Shown: positions 6,319 through 14,455, numbered from the stretch's first letter. The stretch is 30,713 nucleotides of DNA from Oscillospiraceae bacterium (GCA_003512525.1 DOQG01000072.1:1-30713); one strand, 5' to 3'. Numbers and translations: made by a program. The notes: generated by a model from the sequence alone, not told the origin.

Positions 6319-8133
6319 TTGGCTGACAAAGAATATATGCAGGAGATACGCAACTTCTGTATCATAGCGCACATAGATCACGGAAAGTCCACTCTCGCCG
6401 ACAGAATACTCGAGCAGACAGAAACTGTCGCACATCGCGAAATGGAAGAACAGATACTCGACAATATGGATCTTGAACGCGAAAGAGGCATCACCATCAA
6501 AGCACGCGCTGTAAGGCTCAGATATAAAGCCGATGACGGCGAAACCTACGTTTTCAATCTTATAGATACACCCGGTCACGTTGACTTCAACTATGAAGTT
6601 TCCCGTTCGCTCAACGCCTGCGAAGGCGCTATACTTGTCGTAGACGCTTCACAGGGTATTGAAGCACAGACTCTTGCGAACACATATCTTGCCATTGAGC
6701 AGGACTTAGATCTTGTACCGGTAATAAACAAGATCGACCTGCCGTCAGCACACCCAGATGAAGTCAAGGAAGAAATAGAAACCGTAATAGGCATTCCGGC
6801 AGACGAAGCCCCTTTGATTTCCGCAAAAATGGGCATTAACATAAAGGACGTAATGGAGCAGGTCGTAAAGAATATCCCCGCACCTAAGGGTGACCCGGAC
6901 GCTCCGCTGAAAGCGCTTATCTTTGACAGCTACTATGACGCTTATAAAGGTGTTATCGTTTATGTAAGAATTAAAGACGGCACATTAAGACCCGGTGACA
7001 GGATAAGAATGATGGCTACCGGTGCTGAATTTGATGTTGTCGATGTCGGATATATGGGAGCAAAGACTCTCGAAAACGCAAAGGAACTCCGTGCAGGCGA
7101 GGTTGGCTATATTGCCGCATCTATAAAATCGATCGGCGATACAAAGGTCGGTGACACAGTTACTCTTGTCAGCAACCCCGCTGATGAGCCGCTGGAGGGT
7201 TACCGCAACGTAAACCCGATGGTATACAGCGGTATTTATCCCGCAGACGGCGCAAAATACGGCGATCTGCGTGACGCACTTGAAAAATTACAGCTCAATG
7301 ACGCTTCGCTGACATTCGAGCCTGAAACCTCAATAGCGCTCGGTTTCGGCTTCAGATGCGGATTTTTAGGACTTCTTCATATGGAGATAATCCAGGAAAG
7401 ACTTGAACGTGAATATAATCTTGACCTTGTTACAACTGCCCCGTCAGTAGTATACAAGATAACAAAGACAGACGGCGAAACGATTTACATTGACAACCCG
7501 ACAAATTACCCCGATCCGTCAGAAATAGAAGTTGCTGAAGAGCCTATGGTAAAAGCAAATATCTACACACCGTCAGAATATGTCGGAAGTATAATGGATC
7601 TGTGTCAGGAAAGAAGAGGCACCTTCAAGGATATGAAGTACCTTGATCTGAACCGTGTTGAGATGCACTATGACCTGCCGCTGAACGAAATAGTATACGA
7701 CTTCTTTGATGCGCTTAAGTCACGCACAAAGGGTTATGCAAGCTATGACTATGAGATGTCGGGATTTGTTCCGTCACGACTGGTAAAGCTCGATATACTC
7801 CTTAACGGCGAGGTTGTCGATGCGCTCTCGTTCGTTGTTCATGCGGATAAGGCTTATACAAGGGCAAGAAAGATCGCAGAAAAGTTAAAAGACAACATTC
7901 CCCGTCAGCTGTTTGAAGTGCCTATCCAGGCGGCAGTCGGCGGTAAAATCATTGCAAGAGAAACCGTAAAGGCAATGCGTAAGGACGTGCTTGCAAAGTG
8001 CTACGGCGGCGATATTACCCGTAAGAAGAAGCTGCTTGAAAAGCAAAAAGAGGGTAAGAAACGTATGCGCCAGCTTGGCAGCGTCGAAGTTCCGCAGGAA
8101 GCGTTTATGGCAGTGCTCAAGCTTGATGAATAA
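6319..8133 (+). CDS. lepA: Elongation factor 4 (LepA) GTPase
   Basis: A full-length 604-residue LepA/EF4, a ribosome-associated translational GTPase. G-motifs are intact: AHIDHGKS at 17-24, DTPGH from 83 and NKID at 137-140. The LepA-specific C-terminal domain is present (VGGKIIARETVKAMRKDVLAKCYGGDITRKKKLLEKQKEGKKRM). The start is TTG, with AGAAAGGA upstream and a sigma-A promoter at 6247-6275. Its stop overlaps the hemW start by 8 bp (ATGAATAA). lepA-hemW order is conserved in Firmicutes, but here glgP follows instead of the hrcA-grpE-dnaK genes found in Bacillus. Confidence 0.98.
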   Translation: MADKEYMQEIRNFCIIAHIDHGKSTLADRILEQTETVAHREMEEQILDNMDLERERGITIKARAVRLRYKADDGETYVFNLIDTPGHVDFNYEVSRSLNACEGAILVVDASQGIEAQTLANTYLAIEQDLDLVPVINKIDLPSAHPDEVKEEIETVIGIPADEAPLISAKMGINIKDVMEQVVKNIPAPKGDPDAPLKALIFDSYYDAYKGVIVYVRIKDGTLRPGDRIRMMATGAEFDVVDVGYMGAKTLENAKELRAGEVGYIAASIKSIGDTKVGDTVTLVSNPADEPLEGYRNVNPMVYSGIYPADGAKYGDLRDALEKLQLNDASLTFEPETSIALGFGFRCGFLGLLHMEIIQERLEREYNLDLVTTAPSVVYKITKTDGETIYIDNPTNYPDPSEIEVAEEPMVKANIYTPSEYVGSIMDLCQERRGTFKDMKYLDLNRVEMHYDLPLNEIVYDFFDALKSRTKGYASYDYEMSGFVPSRLVKLDILLNGEVVDALSFVVHADKAYTRARKIAEKLKDNIPRQLFEVPIQAAVGGKIIARETVKAMRKDVLAKCYGGDITRKKKLLEKQKEGKKRMRQLGSVEVPQEAFMAVLKLDE

Positions 8134-9220
8134 AGGACTTTATATCCATATACCGTTCTGCCTGTCGAAATGTCCGTATTGCGACTTCTACTCAGTGGCA
8201 TTTGACAACGATACGGCAAAGCAATACAAGGACGCTGTTATTAGAAATCTGCGGTATTACCTGTTGCAAAACAGCTTCCTCAGATTTGACACGGTATATT
8301 TCGGCGGCGGTACTCCGATACTGCTATGGCGTGAGATCTGTGATATCATGGACGAAATACAGCCGTATATGACCGAAAATGCCGAGGTCACTATTGAAGC
8401 GAACCCGTGTTGTACCGATGAAAGCTCACTGCATTCATTAAAAGCGCATAACGTGAACAGAATTTCATTCGGCTTACAGAGCGGAAATGATAACGAACTG
8501 AAAGCACTCGGCAGACGGCATAACAGTAAAGTCGGTGCAGATGCGATAAATATGGCGTACAAAGCGGGATTTGAGAATATTTCGGGCGATATAATGCTCG
8601 GAGTGCCTCTTCAGACAAAGAAAAGCCTTATAGAAACTATCGGCTATATGACCTCCCTGCCGCTAAGTCACATTTCGGCATATCTGCTGAAAATTGAGCC
8701 GGGCACGCCGTATGCTAAAAAACAGCTTACACTCCCCGATGACGATGGATACGCCGATATCTATCTTGAAACGGTAAACCGTCTTGCAGACAAAGGATAT
8801 AAGCAATACGAGATAAGCAATTTTTCAAAGCCGGGCATGATAAGCAGGCACAATCTGAAATACTGGCGATGCGAAGAATATCTCGGTATAGGACCCGCCG
8901 CACATTCTTATTTTAACGGAGAACGTTTTGCTGTCGGGCGTGATTTGGGAGCGTTTATCCAAAGTGAGGTTCAGCCTGCCGTTATCACCGAGCGTGAATG
9001 CGGCGACTATGAAGAGTGGGCAATGCTGAAGCTCAGACTCAGCGAAGGTCTTGATTTCAAAACTGCCGAAGAACGTTTTGGCGTATCAAAAGAGGATATT
9101 TTTAAAAAGTGCAGACTTATCCCGGATAAACTGTACAGAGCGGACGATAAGGCTATACACCTTACGCCCGAGGGATTTCTGGTATCAAATGCCGTTATCG
9201 GCATATTAACAGATATATGA
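8126..9220 (+). CDS. hemW: HemW-type radical SAM protein
   Basis: A 364-residue radical SAM protein of the HemW/HemN family. The cluster motif is at the extreme N-terminus (YIHIPFCLSKCPYCDFYS; C12, C16, C19), and GGGTP (60-64) binds SAM. It lacks the longer N-terminus of true coproporphyrinogen dehydrogenase HemN. HemW is described as a heme chaperone and is often mis-annotated as HemN. The frame is open to 7991 inside lepA, but the ATG at 8126 gives the normal HemW start, coupled to the lepA stop by an 8-bp overlap. glgP follows after 14 bp. Confidence 0.93.
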   Translation: MNKGLYIHIPFCLSKCPYCDFYSVAFDNDTAKQYKDAVIRNLRYYLLQNSFLRFDTVYFGGGTPILLWREICDIMDEIQPYMTENAEVTIEANPCCTDESSLHSLKAHNVNRISFGLQSGNDNELKALGRRHNSKVGADAINMAYKAGFENISGDIMLGVPLQTKKSLIETIGYMTSLPLSHISAYLLKIEPGTPYAKKQLTLPDDDGYADIYLETVNRLADKGYKQYEISNFSKPGMISRHNLKYWRCEEYLGIGPAAHSYFNGERFAVGRDLGAFIQSEVQPAVITERECGDYEEWAMLKLRLSEGLDFKTAEERFGVSKEDIFKKCRLIPDKLYRADDKAIHLTPEGFLVSNAVIGILTDI

Positions 9221-9234
9221 TTTTTGGAGGAACT

Positions 9235-11604
9235 ATGAACAAGGAATTACTTAAAGCCGATATCGAATCGGTACTGTTCGACAAGTATGAAGTTACAGCT
9301 GACAAGGCACAGCCCTATCAGCTCCACGAAGCACTTTCATCTGCAATAATGAAGCAGATCGCACCCGTATGGAAAGACAGCAGGAAGGCTCATCTTGCCA
9401 CACGCAGAGCTTGCTATTTCTCTGCCGAATTTTTAGTGGGCAGAGCCATTTACAACAACCTGCTCTGTCTTGGCATTGAAGACGATGCAAGAGATGTCCT
9501 TTCTTCCCTCGGTGCAAAGCTGTCCGACCTTGAAGAGATTGAAGATGCCGCACTCGGAAACGGCGGTCTTGGCAGACTTGCGGCTTGCTTTTTAGACAGT
9601 GCCGCTACCCTGTCATTACCTCTTGACGGCTACGGCATACGCTATAAGTACGGTCTTTTCAAGCAGTCTATCGTTGACGGCTTCCAGAAGGAAGAGGCTG
9701 ACGACTGGACAAAGTACGGTGATCCGTGGAGCAGAAGAAACGAAAACGACAAGGTCACAATAAGCTTTGCAGATCAGACTGTTGTAGCTGTGCCTTATGA
9801 TATGCCGATTATCGGATACGGCACTAAGAACATAGGCACTCTGCGTCTGTGGCAGGCAGAACCAGTCAATACGTTTGATTTCCTTAAGTTCAATGCACAG
9901 GACTATGTAAACGCAAGCATCGAGCAGATAAAGGCTGAGGATATATCGCGAGTTCTCTACCCCAATGATGATACAAGAGAGGGTAAGATACTCCGCTTCA
10001 AGCAGCAGTATTTCTTCAGCGCGGCTTCTCTTGCCGATATCGTAAAGAAGCATAAATCATCAGGTTACGACATTGAAAAACTGTACGAAAAGGTTACAAT
10101 TCAGCTTAACGATACTCACCCTGTTATATCTATCCCTGAGCTTATAAGAATACTTGTAGATAACGAGGGACTTTCATTTGAAAAGGCTCTTGAAATCGCC
10201 AAAAAGACATTCAACTATACAAACCACACTGTAATGGCAGAGGCTATGGAGAAGTGGGGTATTGATATAGTAAAGGAAGTTCTGCCCAGAATTTACGAGA
10301 TTATTTTACAAATAAACGAAGCCTTCGTTGCTGAGATGTATGCAAACGATATGCCTAAGGGTAAGACCGACTATATGAAGATGATCTCAGGCGGCGTTGT
10401 ACATATGGCTAAGATGGCAGTTTACTGCTCAAGCTATACAAACGGTGTTGCGGCGCTACATACCGAGATATTGAAGAACGATGTTTTAAAGGACTGGTAT
10501 CTGCTCTTTCCCGAAAAGTTCCAGAACAAGACAAACGGTATCACACCAAGACGCTGGATTGCGCTTTGCAACAAGGAGTTATCATCGCTTATAACCGAAC
10601 AGCTCGGCGATAATTCATGGGTCACAGACCTTTCAAAGCTGAAAACGCTTGAAAGACTTCGCGGCGATAACAATATGATGCAGAGATTTATGGATATAAA
10701 GCAGGAAAAGAAAAATCAGCTTGCCGCATATATGAAGGCAAAGGACGGCATTGAGGTTGACGCAAACAGCATTTTTGATATACAGATAAAGCGTCTGCAT
10801 GAATATAAGAGGCAGCTTCTCAATGCGTTCAGCATCCTTTATATCTACTTTGGCATCAAGGACGGAAGCATAAAGAACTTCTACCCGACCACATTCATAT
10901 TCGGCGCAAAATCCGCACCCGGATATATGAGAGCTAAGGCTATCATCAAGTACATAAACGAAATAGGAAAGCTTATAAATGCCGATGAAGAGGTAAACAA
11001 GCTGATAAAGGTCGTATTCGTGCAGAATTACAACGTTTCATATGCTGAAAAGCTTGTTACTGCCGCCGATATTTCCGAGCAGATATCTACTGCCGGTACA
11101 GAGGCATCGGGTACGGGTAATATGAAGTTTATGCTCAACGGCACGGTTACTCTCGGAACTTATGACGGTGCAAATGTAGAGATAGTTCAGGAAGCAGGAG
11201 AAAGCAACAACTACATCTTCGGCGCAAGAGTCGAGGAGCTTGAAACGATAATGAAGGACTATGATCCGAGAAAGCTTGTCAGCAAGAACCCGAAAATCAA
11301 GCGTGTACTTAATACTCTTATTGACGGCACGGTGAGCGATGGCGGAACAGGCGATTTCAAGGAGCTTTACTTTGCTCTGACAGACGGCGCAAGCTGGCAC
11401 GTTCCCGACCACTATTACCTGCTCGGTGACCTTGAATCCTACGTTGAGGCAAAGCTGAAAGCAAACAGCGACTACGCAAATGCCCGCCTTGACTTTGCAA
11501 GAAAGTGCTGGGCTAATATGTGCTTCTCGGGCAAGTTCAGCTCAGACAGAACGATAAGCGATTACGCCAAGGAGATATGGAAGATAGAGCCGGTACAGCT
11601 GTAA
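9235..11604 (+). CDS. glgP: Glycogen/alpha-glucan phosphorylase
   Basis: A 789-residue GT35 phosphorylase that releases glucose 1-phosphate from alpha-1,4-glucans. The PLP site is intact: EASGTGNMKFMLNG with Lys631 as the Schiff-base lysine. Other family blocks are visible (ALGNGGLGRLAACFLDS, LNDTHPVISIPELIRIL, NGITPRRWI, VQNYNVSYAEKL). The start at 9235 has a GGAGGA site; an in-frame ATG 18 bp earlier overlaps the hemW stop and has no such site. It is co-directional with lepA-hemW (14 bp gap) and followed by a VOC gene at 12 bp. It likely mobilises stored glycogen; no other glg gene is in the window. Confidence 0.96.
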   Translation: MNKELLKADIESVLFDKYEVTADKAQPYQLHEALSSAIMKQIAPVWKDSRKAHLATRRACYFSAEFLVGRAIYNNLLCLGIEDDARDVLSSLGAKLSDLEEIEDAALGNGGLGRLAACFLDSAATLSLPLDGYGIRYKYGLFKQSIVDGFQKEEADDWTKYGDPWSRRNENDKVTISFADQTVVAVPYDMPIIGYGTKNIGTLRLWQAEPVNTFDFLKFNAQDYVNASIEQIKAEDISRVLYPNDDTREGKILRFKQQYFFSAASLADIVKKHKSSGYDIEKLYEKVTIQLNDTHPVISIPELIRILVDNEGLSFEKALEIAKKTFNYTNHTVMAEAMEKWGIDIVKEVLPRIYEIILQINEAFVAEMYANDMPKGKTDYMKMISGGVVHMAKMAVYCSSYTNGVAALHTEILKNDVLKDWYLLFPEKFQNKTNGITPRRWIALCNKELSSLITEQLGDNSWVTDLSKLKTLERLRGDNNMMQRFMDIKQEKKNQLAAYMKAKDGIEVDANSIFDIQIKRLHEYKRQLLNAFSILYIYFGIKDGSIKNFYPTTFIFGAKSAPGYMRAKAIIKYINEIGKLINADEEVNKLIKVVFVQNYNVSYAEKLVTAADISEQISTAGTEASGTGNMKFMLNGTVTLGTYDGANVEIVQEAGESNNYIFGARVEELETIMKDYDPRKLVSKNPKIKRVLNTLIDGTVSDGGTGDFKELYFALTDGASWHVPDHYYLLGDLESYVEAKLKANSDYANARLDFARKCWANMCFSGKFSSDRTISDYAKEIWKIEPVQL

Positions 11605-11616
11605 GAGGTATAACGT

Positions 11617-12012
11617 ATGATAAACGGTATACACCACGTTTCATTTAAATGCAACAAAGGCGAACAGCTTAAAAAGGTTATCGCTTTCTATAGCGATACG
11701 CTCGGCATACCGATTTTAAGGCAATGGGGAACCGACTATGACAATCCTATCGGGGTTATGTTTGATACGGGAAACGGTATAATAGAGGTTTTCTCAAACG
11801 CCGAAAGCGACTTACCGCAGGGTGTTATACGACACTTTGCTCTTGCCGTTACCGATGTAGATGAGCTTGCAGAGAGAATTGAAAAAGCCGGATATGAAGT
11901 GTTTGTAAAACCGAAAAACATATACATTCCTGCCGAAAATCCGCTTGTAGCAAGGATCGCTTTCTGCTACGGACCGCTCGGCGAGGAGATAGAGCTATTC
12001 TGTGAACAGTAA
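11617..12012 (+). CDS. VOC-family (glyoxalase-like) protein
   Basis: A 131-residue protein with the vicinal-oxygen-chelate fold, two beta-alpha-beta-beta-beta repeats. The first half opens INGIHHVSFKC and ends GNGIIEVFS; the second runs RHFALAVTDVDELAERIEKAGYEV to EEIELFCEQ. The His and Glu residues in these strands fit the usual metal ligands (H, E, H, E), so a metal-dependent lyase, isomerase or dioxygenase is likely. The substrate cannot be told from sequence. The ATG follows an AAGAGGT site 12 bp after glgP, and a hairpin ends the transcript. Confidence 0.82.
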   Translation: MINGIHHVSFKCNKGEQLKKVIAFYSDTLGIPILRQWGTDYDNPIGVMFDTGNGIIEVFSNAESDLPQGVIRHFALAVTDVDELAERIEKAGYEVFVKPKNIYIPAENPLVARIAFCYGPLGEEIELFCEQ

Positions 12013-12020
12013 ACAAAACA

Positions 12021-12055
12021 GCCGCAGACTGATGTAAAATCAGCCTGCGGCTTTG
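12021..12055. terminator. Bidirectional terminator between convergent genes
   Basis: GCCGCAG...CTGAT pairs with ATCAG...CTGCGGC (12021-12053) with one mismatch around a 5-nt loop. It is followed by CTTT on the plus strand and, on the minus strand, by a T-rich stretch. It lies between the VOC gene and the ANT(6)-like gene, which converge. Confidence 0.75.
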
Positions 12056-12063
12056 CTGTATAT

Positions 12064-12882
12064 TCAGTTGTCGATTTCATCTATTCCGGTTTTATAACTA
12101 TAAGATTGTGCGCATTTTCGGCACAGAATTATATAAAGTTGCTTTGTGCTTTCAAGTGCTGACAGCAGATCATCAGAGTTGTAACCGGCAAAGCAGTTTT
12201 TAAGCTTTTCGGCAATGAAGCTCTCCGACCACTGCTCTATCATTCTGCCACCGTACCGGGTATCGTAAGTTTCTCCGTGAACAATATGTTCATACATTTC
12301 TATAACGGAAAGGAGCTTTGACTTAAGGTATCCGTTAATGCACATTATTGCAGTCCATAATTCTCCGCGTCTTATCTTTTTTTCAGCCCAAACCGTGTGA
12401 AAGAAAAAGTCATTTGCCTGATTTTTAAATTCTTCTTCCGATAAGGGTATATAACTGGTTTTTTCAATTACAGTAATCATATCAAGGTATTCCGCTATAC
12501 CGCACCAGTCGAATAACAGCTTGTATCCGCAGTTCATAATTTCATCTATTGAGTGAGAGTTCAGATGACTTTTCAGTCTGTCTTCATTAAGTATTATCAT
12601 ATCGGCATCAAGCGAACCGTCGAAGAGGATACGGCGTTCCTTTTCGCCTGCTATTGTATCCTCAACAAATGAATAAACAGGCATACCAAGCTTTCTTATC
12701 AAAGTATCTTCATACAACAACTTTTCAGGATGTGAGCATGCAATAATGAGGTCAACATCTGAATACTCATCAGCTTTGCAATAATCTCTTGCCTGAGAGC
12801 CGATGAGGATTACTGCTTTTATTTCCTGTTCTGTTTCACATAGCGCAAGAAGCTTTTGCTTAATTTCGTAATAACGATCCAT
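12064..12882 (-). CDS. ANT(6)-like aminoglycoside nucleotidyltransferase family protein
   Basis: A 272-residue member of the streptomycin 6-adenylyltransferase family (AadE/AadK, Adenyl_transf). The nucleotidyltransferase core is near the N-terminus: LIGSQARDYCKADEYSDVDLI gives the GS...DxD pattern, with AD(M)IIL downstream for the third acidic residue. The C-terminal helical domain includes FFHTVWAEKKIRRGELWTAIMCINGYLK. It may adenylylate streptomycin, but chromosomal homologues often have no proven resistance role, so resistance is only a possibility. The ATG at 12882 has a GGGAGGT site; the frame is open to 12912 without one. No own promoter is seen; a terminator-like hairpin lies between it and metA. 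Confidence 0.85.
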   Translation of the reverse strand: MDRYYEIKQKLLALCETEQEIKAVILIGSQARDYCKADEYSDVDLIIACSHPEKLLYEDTLIRKLGMPVYSFVEDTIAGEKERRILFDGSLDADMIILNEDRLKSHLNSHSIDEIMNCGYKLLFDWCGIAEYLDMITVIEKTSYIPLSEEEFKNQANDFFFHTVWAEKKIRRGELWTAIMCINGYLKSKLLSVIEMYEHIVHGETYDTRYGGRMIEQWSESFIAEKLKNCFAGYNSDDLLSALESTKQLYIILCRKCAQSYSYKTGIDEIDN

Positions 12883-12903
12883 TTTTAATACCTCCCTGAA
12901 AGC

Positions 12904-12930
12904 AAAAGCCACAGTCAGACTGCGGCTTTT
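12904..12930 (-). terminator. Terminator/attenuator between metA and the ANT(6)-like gene
   Basis: AAAGCC-CAGTC pairs with GACTG-GGCTTT (12905-12929), with one A.C pair that becomes a G.U wobble on the minus strand. A short T-run follows on that strand. It should end metA transcripts; since no promoter follows, expression of the next gene depends on read-through. Confidence 0.7.
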
Positions 12931-12942
12931 TAAGTTTAATTG

Positions 12943-13872
12943 TTAATATTTAAGCGGTTCGAGCTTAGTAAGATCAAACGGTGTTTCCTGATATACACAG
13001 AAATTGAGCCAGTTTGAGTACATAAGGCTTGCGTGACCGCGCCATGTAAAATGCGGTGTCAGCTTAGGGTTATCATCGGGAAAATAGTTGTACGGAACTT
13101 CTATAGGTATGCCCTTTTCCACATCACGCATATACTCATCTTTAAGCGTATTTCTGTCATATTCTGCGTGACCTGTTATAAAGATCTGCCTGTTTGTGCG
13201 ATCGGCAACTATATACGCACCTGCAATATCCGAATAAGCAAGCAATGCAAGATTTGGGTTGCTTTCTATATCTTCCATCTTAACGCCCGTATAACGTGAA
13301 TGGGGTACCATGAAAATATCATCAAAGCCTTTAAGCAGAGGATGATTTATCGCATTTATCCTGTGAGGGAAGATACCGAACATCTTTTTATCAAGCACCT
13401 GCTTCTGGATACCGTAATGATAGTAAAGTCCTGCAAAAGCCGCCCAGCATATATGGACGGTGCTGAACGCGTGTGTCTTGCTCCATTCCATTATGTCACA
13501 CAGTTCTTTCCAGTAATGCACCGAATTGAAGTCAAGCAGTTCTACCGGTGCACCGGTAATAATTAAGGCATCAAAATACTGTTCCTTGATCCTATTGAAT
13601 GTGGTGTAGAAGTTCAGAAGATGTTCCTGAGAAGTGTTTTTCGGATTGTGGGTTTCCGTTTTCACGAGGGTTATATCTACCTGCAAGGGAGTGTTGCTGA
13701 GTAGCCTTAAAAGCTGGGTTTCGGTCACAATCTTTGTAGGCATAAGATTTACTATAGCGACCTTAAGCGGTCTAATATCCTGTCTTGATGCTTTTTCATC
13801 AGCCATAACGAAAATATTTTCGTTTATGAGCGTGCTGAAAGCCGGCAGATTGTTAGGTATTTTTATCGGCAT
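12943..13872 (-). CDS. metAA: Homoserine O-acyltransferase MetA, probably acetyl-CoA-using
   Basis: A full-length 309-residue MetA, the first committed step of methionine synthesis from homoserine. The acyl-accepting nucleophile is C142 (HICWAAFAGLYYHYG), and H235/E237 (ITGHAEYD) complete the triad, matching family numbering. Residue 111 is Glu (TGAPVELLDF). In characterised MetA proteins Glu111 goes with acetyl-CoA and Gly111 with succinyl-CoA, so this is predicted to be an O-acetyltransferase. The ATG follows AAAGGATGATG. The promoter appears to come from the adjoining repeat array (13908-13936). No S-box riboswitch fits in the 35 bp between start and repeat. Confidence 0.95.
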   Translation of the reverse strand: MPIKIPNNLPAFSTLINENIFVMADEKASRQDIRPLKVAIVNLMPTKIVTETQLLRLLSNTPLQVDITLVKTETHNPKNTSQEHLLNFYTTFNRIKEQYFDALIITGAPVELLDFNSVHYWKELCDIMEWSKTHAFSTVHICWAAFAGLYYHYGIQKQVLDKKMFGIFPHRINAINHPLLKGFDDIFMVPHSRYTGVKMEDIESNPNLALLAYSDIAGAYIVADRTNRQIFITGHAEYDRNTLKDEYMRDVEKGIPIEVPYNYFPDDNPKLTPHFTWRGHASLMYSNWLNFCVYQETPFDLTKLEPLKY

Positions 13873-13907
13873 TTAACATCATCCTTTTCATTTCGTCATA
13901 TTACTAG

Positions 13908-13936
13908 ATTATAACACGATTTTAATGTGCCGTCAA
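13908..13936 (-). promoter_or_regulatory. metA promoter provided by repeat copy 1
   Basis: On the minus strand TTGACG (13931-13936) and a perfect TATAAT (13908-13913) are spaced by 17 bp. The -35 lies in the loop of the first inner hairpin of repeat copy 1, and the -10 straddles the end of the array. The transcript would start near 13900, about 28 nt before metA. Confidence 0.75.
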
Positions 13937-14072
13937 GGCACATAGCGGCAAATGCCGCAAGTTTTGCCTATCGGGCAAAACAAAATCGTGTTTCAACGTT
14001 CTCAGCCATTGCATAGCAAGCCGCATACCATACGGCGAAATCGTCTTCTGACGATTTCAGGCTGAGGTTGTT
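13911..14072. repeat. Tandem structured repeat, copy 1 (162 bp)
   Basis: Module A: outer stem AACACGATTTT (13913-13923) with AAAATCGTGTT (13982-13992), enclosing three hairpins: GTGCC/GGCAC, GCGGC/GCCGC and GTTTTGCC/GGCAAAAC. Module B: outer stem CTCAGCC (14001-14007) with GGCTGAG (14060-14066), extended by CAAC/GTTG across a bulge, enclosing TTGC/GCAA, GCCG/CGGC and GAAATCGTC/GACGATTTC hairpins. Each module can fold as a cloverleaf on either strand. No coding sense was found. Confidence 0.9.
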
Positions 14073-14098
14073 ATAACACGATTTTAATGTGCCGTCAA
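14070..14098 (-). promoter_or_regulatory. Promoter-like sequence of repeat copy 2
   Basis: On the minus strand TTGACG (14093-14098) and TATAAC (14070-14075) are spaced by 17 bp. The arrangement is the same as in the metA promoter. Confidence 0.55.
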
Positions 14099-14233
14099 GG
14101 CACATAGCGGCAAATGCCGCAAGTTTTGCCTATCGGCAAAACAAAATCGTGTTTCAATGTTCTCAGCCATTGCGTAGCAAGCCGCATACCATGCGGCGAA
14201 ATCGTCTTATGACGATTTCAGGCTGAGGTTGTT
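14073..14233. repeat. Tandem structured repeat, copy 2 (161 bp)
   Basis: Nearly identical to copy 1. It lacks one G in the third hairpin loop of module A and restores a perfect GCCGCAT/ATGCGGC stem in module B. The loop of the last hairpin is TTAT instead of TTCT. The junction with copy 1 is the palindrome GTTATAAC. Confidence 0.9.
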
Positions 14234-14259
14234 ATAGCATTAAATAAAGTGGCTGTCAA
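14231..14259 (-). promoter_or_regulatory. Promoter-like sequence of repeat copy 3
   Basis: On the minus strand a perfect TTGACA (14254-14259) and TATAAC (14231-14236) are spaced by 17 bp. The spacer and stems differ from the other copies, but the boxes and spacing are conserved. Confidence 0.6.
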
Positions 14260-14389
14260 GCCACAGTGGCGGTACGCCACTATTTTGCGTAGCAAAACTA
14301 TTTAATGCAAAAACGTTCTCAGCCATTGCGTAGCAAGCCGCATGCCATGCGGCGAAATCGTATTCTGACGATTTCAGGCTGAGGTTGTT
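14234..14389. repeat. Tandem structured repeat, copy 3 (156 bp, divergent module A)
   Basis: Module B matches the other copies. Module A has different stem sequences but the same fold: outer stem GCATTAAATA with TATTTAATGC, then GTGGCT/AGCCAC, AGTGGCG/CGCCACT and TTTTGC/GCAAAA hairpins. Both arms of each stem have changed together, while the GTCAA that carries the -35 box is kept. Confidence 0.9.
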
Positions 14390-14415
14390 ATAACACGATT
14401 TTAATGTGCCGTCAA
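14387..14415 (-). promoter_or_regulatory. Promoter-like sequence of repeat copy 4
   Basis: On the minus strand TTGACG (14410-14415) and TATAAC (14387-14392) are spaced by 17 bp. It is retained although the rest of this copy is truncated. Confidence 0.5.
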
Positions 14416-14444
14416 GGCACATAGCGGCAAATGCCGTAAGTTTT
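14390..14444. repeat. Tandem structured repeat, partial copy 4
   Basis: The first 55 bp of module A are like copy 1, with a C-to-T change in the second hairpin (GCCGTAAG). The match stops abruptly after GTTTT at 14444, so the third hairpin, the closing arm and all of module B are missing. This marks the fba-side end of the array. Confidence 0.85.
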
Positions 14445-14455
14445 CGTAAATTCCC

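Noticed and set aside
7991..8125. N-terminal extension of HemW
   Set aside because: It lies inside lepA in another frame; the radical SAM motif should be within the first 20 residues, as given by the ATG at 8126.
12064..12882. Recently acquired resistance cassette
   Set aside because: No integrase, transposase, attachment site or direct repeats flank the gene, and its base composition looks like the neighbours.
13911..14444. CRISPR array
   Set aside because: Units of about 160 bp are contiguous with no unique spacers, and no cas genes are near.
13911..14444. tRNA or tRNA-like gene cluster because of the cloverleaf layout
   Set aside because: No T-loop GTTCRA-type motif, anticodon arm or CCA end, and arm lengths do not fit tRNA.
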